From positions 1-21,048 of the forward strand of contig DAIPYJ010000046.1 in assembly GCA_036782775.1 (NCBI GenBank): DNA of 21,048 nt, given 5' to 3'. The translations under genes and the position numbers were made by a program. The notes below the pieces were generated by a model that had not been told where the DNA came from, did not search any database, and saw only the letters and a list, made by a program, of their open reading frames with translations. Shown piece after piece: positions 8,151 through 15,400 of the stretch (within the stretch, counting starts at the first letter, position 1; the number at the start of each line of letters is the position of its first letter). Origin of the DNA: CF-13 sp036782775 (GTDB lineage Bacteria; Chloroflexota; Dormibacteria; CF-121).

Positions 8151-8570
8151 TTATCGCTCGATGAACATCCAGCGGTGGCCTTCCAGGTCTTCGGCACGGT
8201 ACCGCTTGCCGTACTGATCGGCCTCCACTTCGCTCAGGATTCGGGCGCCGCTCGATCGCGCCCGCTCGAAATGCGCCTGGATGTCGGTGACGTACACGAG
8301 AGCGCCATCGATGACATAGGGCACTGTCGACCACCGCTCGGCGGCCTCGCAGCCGGCACGATGGCGCCTAGGGCCCTGATAGTCGGGAGAGGGGGTAGCC
8401 AGCATGATCAGGCCATCGCCCGCCTCCAGCTCGCCATGACTGAGCCGACCATTGGCATCGAGCATGCGGGTTCGTTCCTTGAAGCCGAAGGCGCGAACCA
8501 GCCAGTCCATCGCCGCGGGCCCGTCCTCGTAGGCCAGCATCGGAATCACATCTGGATATCCGGTCGCCAT
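8151..8570 (-). CDS. VOC superfamily (glyoxalase/bleomycin-resistance-like) protein
   Basis: This 139-residue cytoplasmic protein has the paired beta-alpha-beta-beta-beta layout of the vicinal oxygen chelate superfamily. It opens with VIPMLAYEDGPAAMDWLVRAFGFKE, typical of PhnB/glyoxalase-like members. The first half continues through LSHGELEAGDGLIML, the second through LVYVTDIQAHFERARSSGARI, and it ends in AEDLEGHRWMFIER, where the family usually has a D-P-x-G-x-x-W pattern. His in SHGEL and Glu near the end could be metal ligands. Members range from metalloenzymes to metal-binding resistance proteins, so no substrate is assigned. No Shine-Dalgarno sequence is visible before the ATG. It is divergent from the kelch lipoprotein gene with about 80 bases between them. 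Confidence 0.8.
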   Translation of the reverse strand: MATGYPDVIPMLAYEDGPAAMDWLVRAFGFKERTRMLDANGRLSHGELEAGDGLIMLATPSPDYQGPRRHRAGCEAAERWSTVPYVIDGALVYVTDIQAHFERARSSGARILSEVEADQYGKRYRAEDLEGHRWMFIER

Positions 8571-8650
8571 CTAACGCCGGCATTATCCCAACTCTTCGCC
8601 TACCGAGAGATTGCCCCAGGGACGGCCCTTCGGCTAAGTTCATTGTTGGT

Positions 8651-9670
8651 GTGGGGGTGAACCGACGTCGGTTACCGTCCTTCGTCATACTCGCCGCAAG
8701 CCTGTTGGTCGTTGGTTGTAGTGGGCGGGCGACCACAAGCTCTAGTCCCGTTGGCTCCAGGACTGCTTCGACGGCTCCCACGGTTACGCCCTGTCCTTCG
8801 ACGGCAAGGGTGGTGCCACCGCCGCGACTGGCCGCGGCAATGACCTACGACGCAGCGACGAAGACCGTGGTGCTCTTCAGCGGCATCCGGGGAGACGGCA
8901 GCCCTCCGCTGACCGATACGTGGACCTGGGATGGATGCAGCTGGACGCAGCAGACGCCGGCGAGCTCGCCTCCAGGTCGAAGCTTCGGTAGCCTCGCCTT
9001 CGATCAGGGCTCGGGCAAGGTGCTGCTGTTCGGCGGTGGCTCGGCGAACTCCGATCCAGCCCGGAACGACACGTGGACCTGGGACGGCAGTACCTGGCAG
9101 CAACTGAACCCTTCAACATCACCACCTCGTCTGGGTGATGCCTCGATGGACTACGACCGTGGAAACCAGGCAGTCGTCCTGCGGGGAAACACGCTGCAGG
9201 GTGATCAGCCCGTGACCTGGACCTGGGACGGGACAAACTGGAGCGAACGTCATCCAGCGACCGAGCCGCCGCTCCGTTTTCGCGCCGCACTCGCCTTCGG
9301 TGCTCGATCCGGGACGCTCCTCTTTGGTGGTCAACCTGGGGAAACTGGGGCATTAAACGACACCTGGGTCTGGGACGGCAGTAACTGGAAGCAGCTCCAT
9401 CCGGCGGTCTCGCCGAGCGGTGGCGCGGCCTCGATGGTCCAGGAAGAGATCCGCCATGACGTCATCATGATTGAGCAGGACGGCACCTGGGCCTGGGACG
9501 GCTCGAATTGGCATCACGTCGCATCGTCCCCACCCTTCGAGTTGTATCGATCGATCGCCTACGACGCAGCCCATGGCCGGGTGCTTCTCTTTGGAGGCAA
9601 GTCTCCTCAGACCAATGTTGGCACCGATGAGTTTTTGGCCTGGGACGGGAGCGGCTGGTCGCAGCCCTAG
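8651..9670 (+). CDS. Kelch-repeat beta-propeller lipoprotein
   Basis: This 339-residue lipoprotein has a signal sequence ending in the lipobox LVVGC (Cys about residue 23) and a Ser/Thr-rich spacer. The rest consists of six imperfect repeats of about 45-50 residues. Each opens with a strand such as AMTYDAAT, LAFDQGSG or IAYDAAHG, often followed by VLLFGG, and closes with a W-x-WDG-x-x-W block; those blocks include TWTWDGCSW, TWTWDGSTW, TWTWDGTNW, TWVWDGSNW and TWAWDGSNW. This is a kelch/galactose-oxidase-type propeller, predicted to have six blades on the outer face of the membrane, probably for binding. Repeat five lacks the LLFGG strand. The GTG at 8651 is used; a second in-frame GTG two codons later is equally possible. 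The gene converges on the DUF4232 gene. Confidence 0.8.
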   Translation: MGVNRRRLPSFVILAASLLVVGCSGRATTSSSPVGSRTASTAPTVTPCPSTARVVPPPRLAAAMTYDAATKTVVLFSGIRGDGSPPLTDTWTWDGCSWTQQTPASSPPGRSFGSLAFDQGSGKVLLFGGGSANSDPARNDTWTWDGSTWQQLNPSTSPPRLGDASMDYDRGNQAVVLRGNTLQGDQPVTWTWDGTNWSERHPATEPPLRFRAALAFGARSGTLLFGGQPGETGALNDTWVWDGSNWKQLHPAVSPSGGAASMVQEEIRHDVIMIEQDGTWAWDGSNWHHVASSPPFELYRSIAYDAAHGRVLLFGGKSPQTNVGTDEFLAWDGSGWSQP

Positions 9671-9732
9671 ACCGCGAACCGCGCAACTCATTAACGGTTC
9701 GGTGTCAAACCCACCGGGATGCACTTCGGCCG

Positions 9733-9766
9733 TTCCAGGGCAGATGTAGTAGAGCCGGCCCTGGAA
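9733..9766. terminator. Inverted repeat between convergent lipoprotein genes
   Basis: The arms TTCCAGGGC (9733-9741) and GCCCTGGAA (9758-9766) are perfectly complementary, nine base pairs around a 16-base loop. The hairpin lies 33 bases beyond the DUF4232 stop on the minus strand and 62 beyond the kelch stop on the plus strand, where a bidirectional terminator would be expected. No T-tract follows on either strand, so intrinsic termination is uncertain. A similar nine-base-pair hairpin lies at nearly the same distance past the giant propeller gene. Confidence 0.4.
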
Positions 9767-9799
9767 GCTGGCGCCGACCGTCGTCGAGTCGTAGGCGTC

Positions 9800-10288
9800 T
9801 TAAACCGTGACCCTAAAGGCCCCGGGGTGTAATGCCGGCACGCCACCGGTGCACGGGTCGTTCTCCACGTACGTCAGGTCGAACGTCGAGCTGCCATTAG
9901 GGACGATCACGACCGGCATTGGCGCTGAATAGTTCCCGAAATACGACTCAAGGCTGCGCTGGGCGTCGGCGAGACGGTGGCCACTCGAATCGGTTATCTC
10001 GACACCCGGATAGCCCTGCAGCGTGCAGCTCGTGCTGGATGTGTTCGTGAGCTGAAAGCGGGTGAGCCCGTTACCAGCGGCCCCTTGATGATCGATATAG
10101 ACGATATGGAACTGCGAGGTAGCACATTTGCCGCCACCACCCTGACTGCTGACGCCGCTGATGGTTGCACTTTCTCTAGCCGAAGTCGATGCCGCTGTTG
10201 ACGACGAGCTCGCAGCCTGCTGCGCGCAACTGGTGACGAGCAGGACGCAGAGCAGACCGGCGACATCATGGGCCGGCCGGAATCGCAT
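9800..10288 (-). CDS. DUF4232 domain lipoprotein
   Basis: This 162-residue predicted lipoprotein has a signal ending in LLVTSC (Cys21), a Ser/Thr/Ala-rich spacer to about residue 50, and one DUF4232 domain. The domain signature is visible as C-x-x-SQF, GNGLTRFQLTNTSSTSCTL, QGYPGVEITDSSGH and a late VVIVPNGSSTFDLTYVEND-C. The paired Cys residues are those conserved in the family and may form disulfides. DUF4232 domains occur in exported actinobacterial proteins and their function is not known. The ATG at 10288 is fixed by AAGGA at 10292-10296, ideally spaced before it; the upstream frame extension to 10351 has no such site. It is divergent from the propeller-like lipoprotein gene and converges with the kelch gene. 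Confidence 0.8.
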   Translation of the reverse strand: MRFRPAHDVAGLLCVLLVTSCAQQAASSSSTAASTSARESATISGVSSQGGGGKCATSQFHIVYIDHQGAAGNGLTRFQLTNTSSTSCTLQGYPGVEITDSSGHRLADAQRSLESYFGNYSAPMPVVIVPNGSSTFDLTYVENDPCTGGVPALHPGAFRVTV

Positions 10289-10423
10289 GAGTTCCTTATA
10301 TATCAATCCGCCCGCAAAAGCGTGCAACGATACGATGGCGCAGGGATACATTCCTGGTCGCGTGCTTCGCCCCGATTGGGAGGCGTAACCGGTCCTGCGT
10401 CATCCGCGTTCTTAAGCGTGGCG

Positions 10424-11575
10424 ATGAAACTGGCGGCGGTGCTTGCTGCGACCGTCATTTTGGCCGCGTGTGGCACTGCGGCTGGGCCAGCGCAGTCGAC
10501 GAAAGGCACGGTCCCGGCGTCCGCGACTGCTGCTTCATCTTCCCCGTCAAATAGCCCAGGCCCGGTGCCAGCGGTTGCACTGGTCGACTGGGACCAGGAT
10601 GGCGCTGGCTACACGGTCAGCCTCGTCGCGAGCACCGGAAAGGCATTGGCATCGGTTCACGCAACCTGGTCATTCGGCGGCAAGTGCGGGCCCGTAGAAG
10701 CAGGAATCATTTCGCCACCGCCGGTGGGCACATCGGATTCGCGAGTCTACTACCTTGATGCGGGCGGCCTTAAGTGGTTGAAGGACGACGGATCAAAGGG
10801 CACCGCCTTCGCCTCACTCGCGCCGCGATCCAGCGTTGCGCTTAGCTTTGCAGTAGCGCCGGATGACAGCGCCTTTGTCCTTAATACGATTGACTATTCG
10901 GCTACTCCCTTGAGTCAAGACATCACCATCACGCCGATGGGTGCCTCGCGTGAGGGAGCAAGCATCTATTCGGCCCGCTCGCCGTCGACAACGCCCTCCG
11001 CTGCGGTCTGGCCCGTCGGCTGGCACGGCACCGACCTTGTGCTCGCTTATCACCGCAGCACGTGTACCCAAGGCGGCGGTCCGGGGCTTGGCGACCCTAC
11101 CTCCTATCACATCATTGATGCGACGACTGCCGCGAGGAAAGTCACGATCGGAACGGACTCGGGCGAAACCTGTGGCCTGGTGGGCTTCCCGAGTCCTGCA
11201 GGCATCCCCTGCGCCCACTATCTTGGCGGCAGCACCCAAATTTTGACCTGGACTGGCTCCTCCGGTCCGGTTTTTGGAGGCTCATTCCCAGGCGGCCTCT
11301 CTCTTTCAGGTGCGGCATATGTTGGGACCGTCCAGTCTGGCGACTCATCCTCAATGAGCCTTATCCGTGCCGCAGGAAACGCCTCAGTTATCTCTGGTAA
11401 TACCGGTGCCGTCATGTGGATTGATGACGACCACTTCCTGATCGGTCCATTTGCTGGCCCCGGCGCAAGCGCCCAAAGCCAGGACCGCGTCTATGACGCA
11501 GCGACGCTAGAGAGCACGACGGTATCAGCGCGAGGCGCACCAATCGCTCGCATCCCGGCGAGTTTTGGGGGCTAG
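10424..11575 (+). CDS. Lipoprotein of unknown function, propeller-like
   Basis: This 383-residue lipoprotein has a very clear signal: MKLAAVLAATVILAAC, with the lipidated Cys at residue 16, then a Ser/Thr/Pro-rich spacer to about residue 46. I do not recognise a named family. The mature part has repeated short beta-rich units with Asp/Gly turns (DSRVYYLDAGGLKWLKDDG, SFAVAPDDSAFVLN, YHIIDATTAARKV, QILTWTGSSGPVFGG, SLIRAAGNASVISG), compatible with a TolB- or WD-like beta-propeller. Four or five Cys, including GTSD-free pairs such as C in GKCGP, STCTQGG and ETCGL, could form disulfides outside the cell. The ATG at 10424 is chosen because it begins the signal; a GTG two codons upstream is an alternative. 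The frame extends to 10268, but that part runs through the divergent promoter region and is not credible. Confidence 0.65.
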   Translation: MKLAAVLAATVILAACGTAAGPAQSTKGTVPASATAASSSPSNSPGPVPAVALVDWDQDGAGYTVSLVASTGKALASVHATWSFGGKCGPVEAGIISPPPVGTSDSRVYYLDAGGLKWLKDDGSKGTAFASLAPRSSVALSFAVAPDDSAFVLNTIDYSATPLSQDITITPMGASREGASIYSARSPSTTPSAAVWPVGWHGTDLVLAYHRSTCTQGGGPGLGDPTSYHIIDATTAARKVTIGTDSGETCGLVGFPSPAGIPCAHYLGGSTQILTWTGSSGPVFGGSFPGGLSLSGAAYVGTVQSGDSSSMSLIRAAGNASVISGNTGAVMWIDDDHFLIGPFAGPGASAQSQDRVYDAATLESTTVSARGAPIARIPASFGG

Positions 11576-11620
11576 CGGGCGGACCCGACCCAAGGCGCAC
11601 GGCCGGGGCTCAGAGGTGAC

Positions 11621-11632
11621 GGACAGCTGTCC
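11621..11632. promoter_or_regulatory. 12-bp perfect palindrome upstream of the hicA remnant
   Basis: GGACAGCTGTCC is its own reverse complement and lies 29 bases before the hicA-like ATG. HicAB-type antitoxins commonly bind palindromic operators in this position, so this could be the old operator. A perfect 12-mer can also occur by chance, and no promoter hexamers are clear beside it. Confidence 0.3.
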
Positions 11633-11661
11633 AAGGCCTGGGATACCGTGGCGCCACCAAC

Positions 11662-11869
11662 ATGCCCAAAGCCGCGCAGGTTCTGGCCGCCCTCAAACGT
11701 GATGGCTGGATTCAGGTTCGGCAGCGAGGCTCCCATCGTCGGCTGATCAAGGGAGCCGCTGCGGCGCACGTAGGCCTTTCACGACTATGTGGACCTTGGT
11801 ACGGTGCAGCTCACGCAAGTCGCGAAACAGTTCGGCTATACATTGGATGAGCTCCGTAGGCTCTTGTAA
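11662..11869 (+). pseudogene. hicA: hicA-like toxin gene with a single-base frameshift
   Basis: HicA toxins are small dsRBD-like mRNA interferases. The frame from ATG 11662 reads MPKAAQVLAALKRDGWIQVR, then QRGSHRRLIKG, including the GSH block with the active His of the family. It then runs into an unrelated tail and stops early at 11850. Dropping one G in the GG at 11773-11774 restores HVAFHDYVDLGTVQ, then LTQVAKQFGYTLDELRRLL and a TAA at 11867-11869. That gives a normal 68-residue toxin of the subfamily ending in FGYTLDELRRLL. The 208 bases minus one are exactly 69 codons. Toxin inactivation is expected if the sequence is correct; an assembly or sequencing indel is the alternative. The hicB-like frame starts eight bases later. 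Confidence 0.7.
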
Positions 11870-11877
11870 ATTGCGAA

Positions 11878-12076
11878 ATGGTCATGAGATTGCGAGTTGA
11901 GTACGCCTACGATCCCGAAAGCCGCAACTGGAGCTTTCGGAGTCCCCAGCTGGGGGATCGTTGGCGGCGCGGAAACCCGTGAGGACGCCGAAAAGCGGGT
12001 AGTTGACGCGGTGGCTTTCACCCTTGAGGGTGAAGATGATGGATCGCCCGCAACACAGACAGAAGTCGGTATTTGA
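11878..12076 (+). pseudogene. hicB: hicB-like antitoxin gene with a single-base frameshift
   Basis: The frame from ATG 11878 reads MVMRLRVEYAYDPESRNWSF, like the start of the partial RNase H-fold HicB antitoxins paired with this type of HicA. It then derails and stops at TGA 11980-11982. Removing the C at 11938 restores GVPSWGIVGGAETREDAEKR, then VVDAVAFTLEGEDDGSPATQ and a stop at 12074-12076: GIVGG followed by a TREDAE helix and AVAFTLEG. The 199 bases minus one are exactly 66 codons. No DNA-binding domain is seen at the C-terminus, which is short for HicB. Order toxin-antitoxin and the eight-base gap fit a hicAB operon. Both genes being shifted suggests decay after loss of selection. Confidence 0.65.
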
Positions 12077-12129
12077 ACGTCGAAGTCGCTGCCGGCTAGC
12101 CCTAGTCGAGCGGCCGAAGCCTCAAGGCG

Positions 12130-12176
12130 ATGGCTCGGTCGACTGGTCGGGTCTGGCAACTCTTTTCGCCAGCTGG
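12130..12176 (+). repeat. Diverged direct repeat, copy 1
   Basis: This copy begins ATGGCTCGGTCGACTGG and contains GGTCTGGCAACTC. It matches 16535-16582 at 25 of the first 30 bases, less well after that. The two copies have the same orientation and lie on either side of the giant propeller gene. In one frame both would encode a DW-[ST]-GLAT segment, so they may be fragments of the same lost gene rather than a mobile-element boundary. Confidence 0.45.
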
Positions 12177-12372
12177 AAGAGGAAGTTGCCGTTTGCGTAG
12201 ATCGGGTTCTCTGGCCTGCCAAAGGACAGGACGAGCGTAAGCGCGGTTAAGGTGGAGGGCTCGACTCAGCTCGGACTGCAGAGAGGCACATGCTCACGGT
12301 CTCGGCCTGCCCGAAACGGCCGGACGCACACCTGATTCATGACTACGTAATTTGGTATCGGCTCGTCACCGC

Positions 12373-12407
12373 GATCAGCCCGTCTGCTCAAGGCGCAGGG
12401 GCTGATC
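12373..12407 (-). terminator. Hairpin downstream of the giant propeller gene
   Basis: GATCAGCCC (12373-12381) and GGGCTGATC (12399-12407) form a perfect nine-base-pair stem around a 17-base loop. It begins 32 bases beyond the propeller stop on the minus strand, the expected place for transcription termination. There is no T-tract, so factor-dependent termination or mRNA 3'-end protection are also possible. Confidence 0.4.
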
Positions 12408-12439
12408 AGGGGCCCACCAGCCAGAAGCGCTACGGCGAG

Positions 12440-15400
12440 TTAGGATCCGAGCCAGGACCAGATGGCCAGCGTGATCCGCCGTAGCAACTGCTGAACGGCT
12501 GATCCGCGCGGCGTTACGGTGACGGGCGGCTCGTATGTCTGCGCCGGTGATGTCCGATCTTCGCGACGGACCGGCGAGGGCAACGATGGCGTGGCTACCT
12601 TTGTCGAGAACGCGGAACAACAGGATGGGACGACGGGCGGAGCAGGGGTACGGGTCCACCAAGGATTCGGCGCGGAACAACAGGCTGGGACGACGGGCCG
12701 AGCAGGGGTACGGCTCCACCAAGAATTCGATGGTCCAGCGACCGATCCAGGGGGGCCGTTGGGCGTTGGCGATGGACTGGCCGTTGGCGTCGGCGATGGG
12801 CTGGGCGACGGTCCAGTGCCGGTCCCGGTGTACGCCACGAGCGTGTTGCCGGCAGCAACGAAGAGATACCCCTGGCCTGCGCCCAGACCGGGCCACGGCG
12901 CGCCCGTCCCATAGCCGGGTGCGACCCGCATGGTCGAGCCCACGTTCGTGCTCCAGACTTGCCGGCCGCTAAGGCCATCCAGCGCGTAGAGGTTGCCGCT
13001 GGTCGAGCCGATATACACCACGCCGTGCACGACGAACGGAGCGGTGCTCAACGTGCCGTCACCGGTAAACGTCCAGGCCATGTTTCCGCTCGTCGCATCA
13101 TGGGCCTCGAGCGTCCCGGATCCGGCATAGGCGTTCGTGACCAGATAAACCAGCGTTCCGTCGGTGGCCGGTGCGGCGTCCGCGGCGAACGTCCCGACAA
13201 CCGATCCGCCCGCGGCGTCGAAGATGAGGTTGGTCCCCAGGTAATCGCGTTCATAGAGCTTGCCGTTGGCCAGCACCGGGACTTCACCAGCGGCACAGTT
13301 CGTCGCATCGGCGTGGTGCCAGACCAGCGCGCCGGTGCTGGGATTGAAGTCCCACACCTGATGGCACTGGAACGTCTCATAGACACCAGCGGTGGACACC
13401 GCAGGTGAGCTGCCGTAGCCATTGGTGACGGCCTGCTGCCAGACAATCGTTCCGTTGGTCTCGTCGATGGCAACGAGTCCGCCACTGTCCGCATCGCCCG
13501 AACCGGTCACGTAGACGAAGCCATTCATCGCCGTCGGCGGAGCATTCACGTTGAAGCTGAACGGCGCCGGCAGTTGCATCGCCCAGAGCTCGGTTCCGGT
13601 CGTGCCCTCCCAGGCCTTGAGCCAACCAGCGGAGTTCAGCGAGAACAGCCTTCCGCCATCGTAGGCAAGCGCCGCCCAGTGGTCGCCCACGTCCAGTTCC
13701 AGTGGGATGGGTCCCCAGGCCACGCTCCCATCCGACTGGTGCAGGGCGTAGAGATGGGTGAAGGGGTGGTTGCTGTCATTGAACGTGCCGGTGGTGACGA
13801 ACACCAGGCCCTCGGCGACCACCGGATAAGAAACCTGTTCACCGAAGTCGACCGACCAACTCTTCGTCAGTGGTGGCATGAAGGCTGCGCCCGGTAGATC
13901 GCCATTGTGCTGAGGATTGGCCTGGTAGGTAACCGATTGATCGCTGGTATTGGGAACGGGCGTGAAGCTGGGCGGCGGCCAGGGTGGATTCCCGGAAGAC
14001 CCGTAGACAAACAGCTTGTGAAACGCCGGCACCGCCAGCAGTCCCTGGCCGACGGTGAGTCCGGCCAGCGGTGATGACACATTGGATTCGTCGGGCCCGG
14101 TGATCGCTTCCCAGAGGTAATCCCGATAGACCTGGCGACCCGTCTTTTCGTCGAGAACATAGAGAACGCCGACGCCGGTGCCAATGTAGACGTAGCCGTC
14201 CACCACAATCGGAGCCGTCAGCGGCCGGTCTTCGGTGAACGTCCACAGAGCCTGGTTGGTCGAGAGGTCCCGGGCCTGGAGGGTAGTCAAGCCGCTATAG
14301 AAGAGGCCGATCGATCCGTCGATCACTGGAGCGTACGCGCTCACGAACTGACCAACCCGTTCGCCGCTTTCGCTGTCGATAATCGGGTTCGGCGCCAGCG
14401 GTTCATCACGCGCATAGAGCTTCCCGCTGTTCAGTACGGGAGTCTTCCCGCCGCCCCCGGTACATGGCGTCTGGTAGTGCCACTTCAGCGCGCCGGTCGT
14501 CGGGTTGAAGTCGTAGCTCTGGTTGCAGGTGTAGGTCACGTACACACCGTCTGGCGAGACAGCGGGCGAGCTGTGGTCGGAGCCCATGACGTCCTCCTGC
14601 CATAGCACCGCGCCGGTCGACTCACTGAGCGCCGAGACCTGCGCCACCCCGCCGCCGCTCGTATACACGATCCCGTTCGCGGCGGTCGGCGCCGAGGCGA
14701 AGCAGCTACAGGTCGTCGTTCCCGAGCGGTCGGGGATCTGCGTGCTCCATAGCCGCGCGCCGGATTTCGCGTCGTAGGCGCGCATGAGCCCGTCGACGTT
14801 CAAAGCAAAGACTCGTCCGTTGTCGTAGGCGGCGTTGGCCCACTGCGCCGACCCGCCCAGCTCGTACGGTCCCCATACCGTGTGGCCGTCCGTCTGGTCG
14901 AGGGCGAAGAGGCGAGCGCCGTGCGGAGACCCGGTTGCTGGCGGCGGGTCGGCGACGGTGACATACATCATCCCCTGAGCAATCAGGGCATAGGAAACCA
15001 TCTCACCCAGGTCGACCGACCACTTGCGCACGAGCGCCGGCCGCAGGCTGTCAGCCTGCTGCAGCCCGGTGTGGGCGACGTCATTTTGATAGGTCACCGC
15101 CTGGTCGCCATCGGAAATCGGCGGAGGATAGGGACTGGGGGCCGGGGTCGGAACGGGCGTGATCGACGGTGACGGCGCGGCGCCGACGCCGAAGCCATTG
15201 AGCGTTGTTCCGGCTGGCACGGCGAGCATGCCCTGACCCGCCGCGATTCCGGCCAGCGGGTTCGTCAGGTTTGTCTCGTCCGGCGCGCGAATCGGCGCGC
15301 CGAGATTTACCGACCAGGCCAGGGATCCGGTACTCGCCGCCAGCGCGTAGAGGTTCCCGGAGGTTGAGCCTTCGTAGACATAGCCGTTGATGACGATCGG

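Larger units (their letters stand above)
12077..12439. other. Gene-free stretch between hicB remnant and the giant propeller gene
   Basis: I see no convincing gene here. It holds one copy of a diverged ~48-base repeat (12130-12176) and a hairpin (12373-12407). Several short frames on both strands are open but show no family features. One of them ends in DWSGLATLFASWKRKLPFA, echoed by DWTGLATFLADM in the stretch before the endonuclease gene. Confidence 0.5.

Noticed and set aside
9671..9799. Minus-strand frame continuing after the DUF4232 stop (AYDSTTVGASFQGRLYYICP)
   Set aside because: It lies past an in-frame TAA, the DUF4232 domain looks complete before it, and the reading soon runs antisense into the kelch gene.
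10299..10327. TTGCAC - 17 bases - GATATA promoter-like pair before the DUF4232 gene (minus strand)
   Set aside because: Transcription would start at or inside the AAGGA ribosome binding site that fixes the ATG at 10288, so this pair is probably not the functional promoter.
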